DNA of 39,853 bases from Nitrospirota bacterium (GTDB lineage: Bacteria; Nitrospirota; Nitrospiria; SBBL01; JAADHI01): contig JAJDBX010000060.1 in assembly GCA_029261135.1 (NCBI GenBank), positions 1 to 39,853 of the forward strand. Direction: 5' to 3'. Made by a program: the position numbers and the translations under genes. Below are positions 34,671-39,853 of this stretch, in pieces. Numbering within the stretch: position 1 is the stretch's first letter; each line of letters begins with the position of its first letter. Below the pieces are notes generated by a model, which saw only the letters and a list, made by a program, of their open reading frames with translations, did no database searches and was not told the origin of the DNA.

Positions 34671-36103
34671 CGCTTTATCCGTGTCGAGCCATCAGGTCGA
34701 TCCTCGATTGTGATCCCGGCTTTGGCCAATTGATCTCGGATCTCATCTGATTTGGCCCAGTTTTTATTAAGACGCGCAGCTACCCGTTCTTTCACTAAAG
34801 ATTGGATGGCTATATCGTCTAAAGTGCTTGAAGCGTCTAAAGCCAAGGCCCAGGGCTGATAGCGCCATTCCTCGTGGGAAAGCTGTGCAAGGCCAAGAAC
34901 TCTGCCGATTTTTTTTAACAGATGACCGAGCTTTACAGATTTTTTTGGATCTTTTTTTAGGGCACGGTTGGCTTCCAAGCGTATTTCATGGAGGACCCCG
35001 ATGCCTTTTGCCGTATTAAAATCGTCATCCATCGCGGTTTCAAAATCGGATTGAAATCGTTTGAGGTCTCCGTCCATTTCACCAGGGTCGGCAACAGCTT
35101 CAATCTCATCTATTTTTTGAAACAGAACATAAAAATTGTCCAATCCGCTTTTGGCGACTTTTAAACTTTCACGGGAAAAATCGATTGGAGAGCGGTAATG
35201 GGTTGAAAGGAGATAAAATCGTAGTACCTCGCCGATGACGGATTCTGGAAATTGGGACGATTTTTGAAAGATTTCTTCCACCGTAAAAAAATTTCCGAGG
35301 GACTTTGACATCTTTTCGTGGTCGATGGTGACGAAGCTATGATGAATCCAGCAAGAGGCAAACTCAAGCCCTGTTGTGGCTTCTGATTGTGCAATTTCAT
35401 TTTCGTGATGGGGGAAAATGAGGTCTTCCCCGCCGCCATGAAGATCGATCGACTTCCCGAGATGTTTCATGGCCATCGCAGAACATTCTATATGCCAGCC
35501 AGGCCGCCCCAAACCCCAAGGACTTTCCCAAGTCGGCTCTCCGGGTTTTGAATTTTTCCAAAGCGCGAAATCCAGCGGATTTCTTTTGCGTGGGTCAATT
35601 TCAACCCGTGCCCCTGCAAGCAAATCGTCCGTTTTTCGATGAGAGAGCTTGCCATACTGCTCAAATTGATGCACTTCAAAATAAACATCACCATCCACGA
35701 CATAAGCCACGTCTTTTGAAATAAGGTCTTCAATCAATTGAACCATCTCTGCAATATAGGCCGTTGCTTTGGGAGACAAGGTGGGTTCGCGAACGCCTAA
35801 GCGTGCCATATCCCGGTCATAGGCCTCAATAAATTGATCGGCAACCTCACGCCAGCTTCGCCCCTCTTTCTCTGCCCTGGCGATAATTTTGTCATCGACA
35901 TCTGTATAATTTTTGACATAACGCACCCGAAGGTCTTTATATTCCAGGTAGTTTCTGATGACGTCAAAGATAATTGCAGAGCGGGCATGTCCGATATGAC
36001 AATGGTCGTAAACCGTTGCGCCACAGACATAAAGAGAGACTTCTCCCGGCGTATGGGGTTTCAAAGCTTCTTTTTGACGAGAGAGGGTGTTATAGATTTG
36101 CAA
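34667..36103 (-). CDS. cysS: Cysteinyl-tRNA synthetase
   Basis: CysRS charges tRNA-Cys. It has 478 residues, a standard length. The class I motifs are HIGH at 36-39 (YDHCHIGHARSAIIFD) and KMSKS near 263-267 (DHEKMSKSLGNFF). The zinc site includes Cys27 (VCGATVYDHC) and CSAMAMKHLG with HENEIAQSEA. The start TTG gives MQIYNTLSRQKEAL, the normal N-terminus, with AGAGG upstream. It lies 17 bases after pcm in the same direction. Confidence 0.97.
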   Translation of the reverse strand: MQIYNTLSRQKEALKPHTPGEVSLYVCGATVYDHCHIGHARSAIIFDVIRNYLEYKDLRVRYVKNYTDVDDKIIARAEKEGRSWREVADQFIEAYDRDMARLGVREPTLSPKATAYIAEMVQLIEDLISKDVAYVVDGDVYFEVHQFEQYGKLSHRKTDDLLAGARVEIDPRKRNPLDFALWKNSKPGEPTWESPWGLGRPGWHIECSAMAMKHLGKSIDLHGGGEDLIFPHHENEIAQSEATTGLEFASCWIHHSFVTIDHEKMSKSLGNFFTVEEIFQKSSQFPESVIGEVLRFYLLSTHYRSPIDFSRESLKVAKSGLDNFYVLFQKIDEIEAVADPGEMDGDLKRFQSDFETAMDDDFNTAKGIGVLHEIRLEANRALKKDPKKSVKLGHLLKKIGRVLGLAQLSHEEWRYQPWALALDASSTLDDIAIQSLVKERVAARLNKNWAKSDEIRDQLAKAGITIEDRPDGSTRIKR

Positions 36104-36120
36104 TAAAATGAACCTCTATT

Positions 36121-36801
36121 TTAATGGAGATGATTTGATGCATCCGTCTCCGACTTAGCAGACTGCCAGCCGGATGCACCAATGAGTGGAACAAATGCAC
36201 AGTGGGTGAGCGCGGTTTCCGTTGTGCCGTATTTTTCTTTTACAATTTTTTTGAGTACTTGGGAGGATCGGCCTCCAACCGGAATAACCAGACGGCCGCC
36301 AATATCAAGTTGATCCACCAATGCTTGCGGGATCTCCGGAGCGCCCGCAGCCACCAAAATCGCATCGAAAGAGGATTCTTTTTCCCATCCGATGCTACCA
36401 TCCGCAAGCTGAAGTCTCACATTTTCGTAGTGGAATTGATCCAATATGGCCCGTGCTTTTTCTATCAAAACGGGAAGACGCTCAATTGAAATCACCTCAG
36501 CAGCAAGTTCTGCTAAAATGGCTGTTTGGTAACCGGAGCCCATTCCGATTTCCAGTACCTTTTCCTTGCCGGATAACGCAAGTGCTTCCGTCATGAACGC
36601 CACCATAAAAGGTTGCGAGATGGTTTGGCGCGCTCCAATCGGAAGCGCATGATCTCGGTAGGCCTGGTCTTGTAGCGCTTCTTCAACAAAGAGATGCCGT
36701 GGAATTTTTTTCATTGCCGACAATACCCGCATGTCTTTGATGCCTCTTGAAACCAGTTGTTCTTCAACCATTCTTCGCCGAAGTAAATCAAAGCGGCTCA
36801 T
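36121..36801 (-). CDS. pcm: Protein-L-isoaspartate O-methyltransferase
   Basis: PCMT methylates isoaspartyl residues so that damaged proteins can be repaired. It has 226 residues. Family marks are RRRMVEEQLVSRGIKDMRVL, the substrate loop ALPIGARQTISQPFMVAFM, the SAM motif VLEIGMGSGYQTAILAELA, and FDAILVAAGAPEIPQALVDQ with LVIPVGGRSSQVL. The ATG at 36801 is clear. It is upstream of cysS and may share its transcript. The C-terminal 20 residues are a polar extension. Confidence 0.95.
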   Translation of the reverse strand: MSRFDLLRRRMVEEQLVSRGIKDMRVLSAMKKIPRHLFVEEALQDQAYRDHALPIGARQTISQPFMVAFMTEALALSGKEKVLEIGMGSGYQTAILAELAAEVISIERLPVLIEKARAILDQFHYENVRLQLADGSIGWEKESSFDAILVAAGAPEIPQALVDQLDIGGRLVIPVGGRSSQVLKKIVKEKYGTTETALTHCAFVPLIGASGWQSAKSETDASNHLH

Positions 36802-36864
36802 TGATGATAATCACGCATTTTATATGCTTGCACCTCTCTTCCAAGATAATCGATAAAAAGTGGA

Positions 36865-37077
36865 TTATTCTAACTGAGCAAATCGGTCAATGGCAAGAGT
36901 AACGATCCACTTTCCATGATCATTGAGGGAAAAGGGTCTCCATTTACAATTCTGAACTTTGATAAAAAATACCTCTTTTGGGGAATTGTGTTTAATAGTG
37001 TACTCGTTGGAAAATGGGGCGCAAATCGAACGGCCCTGTCCAAAAAGAGGACAAGGTTTAGTCGAACCTTTCGTCAT
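36865..37077 (-). CDS. Possible small Cys-containing protein (uncertain)
   Basis: This is a 70-residue open frame with an ATG and a weak AGGAAA 13 bases upstream. The N-terminal PCPLFGQGRSICAPFS has a C-P-L-x7-C spacing seen in short metal-binding or redox peptides. The remainder (KEVFFIKVQNCKWRPFSLND then GKWIVTLAIDRFAQLE) has plausible composition with a third Cys. It lies 63 bases before pcm on the same strand. I know no family for it, and it may be a chance frame; without it, 36802-37201 holds nothing I can name. Confidence 0.35.
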   Translation of the reverse strand: MTKGSTKPCPLFGQGRSICAPFSNEYTIKHNSPKEVFFIKVQNCKWRPFSLNDHGKWIVTLAIDRFAQLE

Positions 37078-37201
37078 TAGACTGTAGCAAAGTTTCCTTA
37101 AGTATTCTATCTAGTAGGGGGATGACAATCCCGACATAAACACAAGACCGCCCACATCAAAGAAGGAATTGAATCAATCGCTTCAGAAAAGGAGGGCCAA
37201 A

Positions 37202-37393
37202 ATGCAGTGTCCAAGGTGTCGAGGAATGATGGTGAACGAGCAGATCTACACCGATCAAGGGGGTCTTGATGTCGCCCGATGCATCCATTGTGGTGATATT
37301 ATCGACAGCGTTGTCATTTACAATCGAAACCAGACCATCTTCGAATTTAAAAAAGTATTCAGGGGATGCGGTACTGTCGCAACAATCGGATAG
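37202..37393 (+). CDS. Small zinc-ribbon protein
   Basis: This 63-residue protein starts at ATG 37202 with AAGGAGG 5 bases upstream; a longer frame from 37169 ignores that site. Two CxxC knuckles, Cys3/Cys6 (MQCPRCRGMM) and Cys27/Cys30 (ARCIHCGDIID), make a typical zinc ribbon. A short basic, strand-like tail with one more Cys follows. Such single-ribbon peptides are frequent in Nitrospirota and Deltaproteobacteria-like genomes as I recall, without known roles. It converges on the response regulator gene with 13 bases between. Confidence 0.75.
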   Translation: MQCPRCRGMMVNEQIYTDQGGLDVARCIHCGDIIDSVVIYNRNQTIFEFKKVFRGCGTVATIG

Positions 37394-37406
37394 ATCTTCA
37401 GCTTCC

Positions 37407-38075
37407 TCAAGAACCGATCATGGCTGTTGAGAAAACCTTTGAAGTGAGCGTCGTTCGATTGTGGACCTTCATCTTCTCATAAATTTTTTTTAAATGGACT
37501 TTTACCGTTAGTTCGCTAATGAACAGTTTTTCTCCAATCTCTTTATTTTTATCCCCTTGGCAAAGGCACTTTATGACATCAAGCTCTCTTTTTGAAAGCT
37601 TGTATTCTTTTTGTATGTTTGACATATCAACAGACCTGGATCCCCCATTACTTTCAAAGGTCCAATGGTTTTGCAAAGAAAGGGCTCTTTTTTTGATCGC
37701 CAAACGAAGGGCTTCAATCAACTGGGGGAGATCATCTTTTGATTTTTCAAGGTAATCAAAAGCCCCTTCCCGACGGAGTGCTTGAACGGCCGTTTCTAAT
37801 GAACCATGGCCCGTCAAAACAATGGCCACGATTTCGGGATCAATTTCCTTCGCCACCTTTAAGACTTCCATGCCATTTATTTTTGGCAGATGCATATCAA
37901 GAATGAGCGCACCAATGGGAATCGTCCGCCCACGTAAAAAGTCGATGGCCTCTTGGCCGTCTTTCGCAAGATGGAGCGGATTGTTGATTTGCTCTTTTTT
38001 AAGAGATCTTTCGATAATGGAGACATCATGTGGACTGTCTTCCACCAGGAGGATCGGAATCGCGGAGTCTTGCAT
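37407..38075 (-). CDS. NarL-type response regulator (REC + LuxR HTH)
   Basis: A DNA-binding response regulator of 222 residues from ATG 38075, which has AAGGAG upstream; an ATG at 38108 is possible but sits within a few bases of the predicted transcription start. The receiver has acidic pocket VEDS (12-14), phospho-acceptor Asp60 in LILDMHLPKING, Thr88 and Lys111 (a conserved Lys in YLEKSKDD). The HTH covers about 155-215 (YKLSKRELDVIKCLCQGDKN, ISELTVKVHLKKIYEKM). It is divergent from the globin-coupled kinase with a shared 83-base intergenic region and is a likely phosphorylation target of it. Confidence 0.92.
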   Translation of the reverse strand: MQDSAIPILLVEDSPHDVSIIERSLKKEQINNPLHLAKDGQEAIDFLRGRTIPIGALILDMHLPKINGMEVLKVAKEIDPEIVAIVLTGHGSLETAVQALRREGAFDYLEKSKDDLPQLIEALRLAIKKRALSLQNHWTFESNGGSRSVDMSNIQKEYKLSKRELDVIKCLCQGDKNKEIGEKLFISELTVKVHLKKIYEKMKVHNRTTLTSKVFSTAMIGS

Positions 38076-38119
38076 CTCAAGCTCCTTAAAGAATCCGTTT
38101 CTTTTCATAAAGGTAGAGG

Positions 38120-38149
38120 ATTATAATCAAGACTGGTTCACCCTGTCAA
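38120..38149 (-). promoter_or_regulatory. Consensus sigma-70 promoter for the NarL-type regulator
   Basis: On the minus strand TTGACA (38149-38144) and TATAAT (38125-38120) are both perfect, spaced by 18 bases. Transcription should begin near 38113, only about 5 bases before the longer start codon, which supports the internal ATG at 38075. The divergent kinase gene starts 10 bases beyond the -35 box. Confidence 0.75.
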
Positions 38150-38158
38150 ATCGATGAC

Positions 38159-39472
38159 ATGATGAACCACGTACATTGTGCTGAGACATCAAAAGAGACA
38201 GACTCTGTTGAGGCAATTGAAATGACCTCGCAACAAACCAATCAAAGCGCATCGAAAAAAACACCTGATTTAATGAGCGAAATCGGGATGGACATGAAAG
38301 AAATTTCGAGACGCATGTCTTTTATCGGTATGAGCAATTTGGATGTGGCGCTTCTCTCAGAAATGAAGGACTTCGGTAAAAAATATGCCGACCAAGTCGT
38401 CTCGGCTTTTTACAAACATCTTCTTGCTTTCAGAGAACCCCGCCTTTTATTAAAAGACCAGGGCACCATCGATCGGCTCAAGTCCTCACAAAAAAATTAT
38501 CTCATAGAAGTCTTTCAAGGTCGCTTTGACAAGGCTTATTTTGAAAGGCGGATCAGGGTGGGTGCGGTACATCATCGTATTGGCTTAAAGCCGAAGTGGT
38601 TTCTGGATGCTTATGCTTTTTATGAAAACACACTTTCCTCTCTTATTGCAGAAGCCTATCAACATGAAGCCGATCGAGGCTTGGCGCGTGATCAGGCGCT
38701 CCGGAAAATTTTTAGGATTGACATGGTCCTGGCGCTGGAATATTACCAATACAGCGCCAACCTTGAAATGACCACAAAAATCAAAAGTAATGTTCAAGGT
38801 ATTGACGACTTTACGCGAATGCTCTCCCATGATCTGAAAGAACCCCTTCGTGGCATTGAAGCCTTTTCAAGTTTTCTCTTGGAAGATTATGCCAGTCTGC
38901 TTGATCCCCAGGGGAAGCGCTACCTTAATTTCTTGAAAGAATCTTCCACACGGATGAAAGACCTCATCCATGATTTGCTCACTCTGGTTTCAATTCCGGA
39001 AAAAAGCCTCCACGCTGATAAAGTCGATTTGAATATTCTACTCAATCAGGTTAAACAAGATCTTGATTTTGCCATCAAACAGAAGCAGGTTGTTTTATCA
39101 AGCAAATCCCCGCTACCCATCGTGCGCTGTGATCCCATTCAAGTTGCGGAAGTGTTCAAAAATTTGATTTCGAACGCCATTAAGTTTAACTCTTCATCCC
39201 CACCCATCGTCGAAGTGGCGGCCAAAGAAAGGGCCGGGTTTTTCCAGCTGTCGGTGAAAGACAATGGCATTGGTATTAAATCGTCTTATCAGGATCAAGT
39301 CTTGCTGCCTTTTGAACGGCTTCACCATTATGAAGAATTTGAAGGGACAGGAGTTGGTTTAGCCATCTGTAAAAAAGTTGTCGAAAACTATGGCGGAAAA
39401 ATTTGGCTGGAATCAGAAGAAGGACTGGGCAGCATTTTTTACTTTACACTGCCCAAAGAGGAACAAGATTAG
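38159..39472 (+). CDS. Globin-coupled sensor histidine kinase
   Basis: Of 437 residues, about 45-200 form a protoglobin domain: RRMSFIGMSNLDVALLSEMK, HLLAFREPRLLLKD, YFERRIRVGAVHHRIGLKPK with the proximal heme His at about 138 (HxRIGL pattern), and WFLDAYAFYENTL. A kinase core follows: His224 in MLSHDLKEPLRGIEAFSSFL, N-box VFKNLISNAIKFN, DNGIGI, and GTGVGLAICKKVVENYGGKI. There is no membrane helix, so it is a soluble heme sensor of oxygen, or of nitric oxide or carbon monoxide. The first 40 residues are low-complexity; ATG at residue 22 is another possible start. Flanked by response regulators on both sides. Confidence 0.88.
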   Translation: MMNHVHCAETSKETDSVEAIEMTSQQTNQSASKKTPDLMSEIGMDMKEISRRMSFIGMSNLDVALLSEMKDFGKKYADQVVSAFYKHLLAFREPRLLLKDQGTIDRLKSSQKNYLIEVFQGRFDKAYFERRIRVGAVHHRIGLKPKWFLDAYAFYENTLSSLIAEAYQHEADRGLARDQALRKIFRIDMVLALEYYQYSANLEMTTKIKSNVQGIDDFTRMLSHDLKEPLRGIEAFSSFLLEDYASLLDPQGKRYLNFLKESSTRMKDLIHDLLTLVSIPEKSLHADKVDLNILLNQVKQDLDFAIKQKQVVLSSKSPLPIVRCDPIQVAEVFKNLISNAIKFNSSSPPIVEVAAKERAGFFQLSVKDNGIGIKSSYQDQVLLPFERLHHYEEFEGTGVGLAICKKVVENYGGKIWLESEEGLGSIFYFTLPKEEQD

Positions 39473-39512
39473 ATTTATTTTTACAGGGCGGCCAAAGTAA
39501 GGAAGGTAAAAT

Positions 39513-39853
39513 ATGGCACAACAAAAACTCATGCGCGTATTGTTGGTCGAAGATAATCTGCACGATATTGAAATTACACAGCGGGCGTTTTCAAAAGGAT
39601 CGGTGAAAGCCAAGCTCATCGTTGTCCGCGATGGCCAGCAAGCCCTTGATTACCTGAATCACCGGGGAAAGTTCCATCCGCCCAACATCTCCCCTGCCCC
39701 GGAGATGATTTTACTTGATCTAAACCTGCCGAGGATGAACGGCTTGGAAGTCCTTCGTCATATTAAAGCAGATGAACATCTTCGTTCGATTCCGGTCATT
39801 GTGCTCACGGTTTCAGACAGAAAAGAAGATATTGCGCCAAGTTACGCGATGGG
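39513..39853 (+). CDS. Single-domain response regulator, Rcp1-like (partial, cut by window end)
   Basis: The reading frame begins at ATG 39513 with GGAAGG upstream, 40 bases after the kinase stop, and runs off the window after 113 codons. It is a receiver domain: VLLVEDNLHDIEITQRAF (acidic pair at 13-14), phospho-Asp69 in MILLDLNLPRMNGLEVLRHI, and IPVIVLTVSDRKEDIAPSYA. The long loop before Asp69 (NHRGKFHPPNISPAPE) is typical of Rcp1-type regulators paired with phytochrome or globin kinases. It is the probable direct partner of the kinase. Confidence 0.9.
   Translation, partial: MAQQKLMRVLLVEDNLHDIEITQRAFSKGSVKAKLIVVRDGQQALDYLNHRGKFHPPNISPAPEMILLDLNLPRMNGLEVLRHIKADEHLRSIPVIVLTVSDRKEDIAPSYAM

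Overview
The window reads as a bacterial chromosome with no phage, CRISPR array, tRNA or rRNA that I can see. The gene set fits a Gram-negative, flagellated, exopolysaccharide-forming autotroph or acetogen-like bacterium. It includes a MetV/MetF methylene-THF reductase pair, a split glycine dehydrogenase, an exosortase/PEP-CTERM system, pyruvate phosphate dikinase, a chlorite-dismutase-fold heme protein, and sigma-28 and sigma-54 type promoters. My best guess is the phylum Nitrospirota, as an inference from gene content only.

Layout. 1-3.3 kb: tail of glyS, then ppdK, converging on a tiny FlgC-like flagellar protein with a near-consensus sigma-28 promoter. 3.7-8.4 kb: parts of a peptide-type ABC importer (permease and double ATPase) interrupted by a small EamA-type membrane protein and a broken gene with a DUF4157-like (eCIS-associated) motif. 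8.5-10.1 kb: a sigma-54-driven small membrane protein, a 110-bp inverted-repeat element, and two exported proteins (BamE-like and thermonuclease-like). 10.1-13.9 kb: PEP-CTERM histidine kinase PrsK and exosortase A/EpsI. 14.1-19.8 kb: a tightly packed one-carbon operon (5-formyl-THF cyclo-ligase, folD, metV, metF, panB, trmFO) ending in xerC. 19.9-22.6 kb: nitrobindin-like, PpiD-N-like, PilZ and PHP phosphatase genes. 22.8-23.1 kb: a frameshifted DoxX-like remnant.

23.1-27.1 kb, minus strand: livG, livF, gcvT, gcvPA. 27.3-28.0 kb: an exported Cys-containing protein. 28.0-31.4 kb, minus strand: an operon of a Cld/HemQ-like protein, trxB, an M24 peptidase and folE. 31.5-36.8 kb, minus strand: a membrane Ser/Thr kinase, a 52-aa conserved-looking protein, a membrane protein, rlmB, cysS and pcm. 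37.2-39.9 kb: a zinc-ribbon peptide, a NarL-type response regulator, a globin-coupled histidine kinase and a second, single-domain response regulator cut by the window end.

How the genes connect. Much of the window makes or uses tetrahydrofolate one-carbon units: FolE makes the pterin, GcvT/GcvPA and FolD feed 5,10-methylene-THF, and MetFV, PanB and TrmFO use it. A second theme is signalling and surface life: c-di-GMP (PilZ), exopolysaccharide control (PrsK/XrtA), sigma-28 and sigma-54 genes, a eukaryotic-like kinase and a heme-globin sensor kinase with two response regulators.
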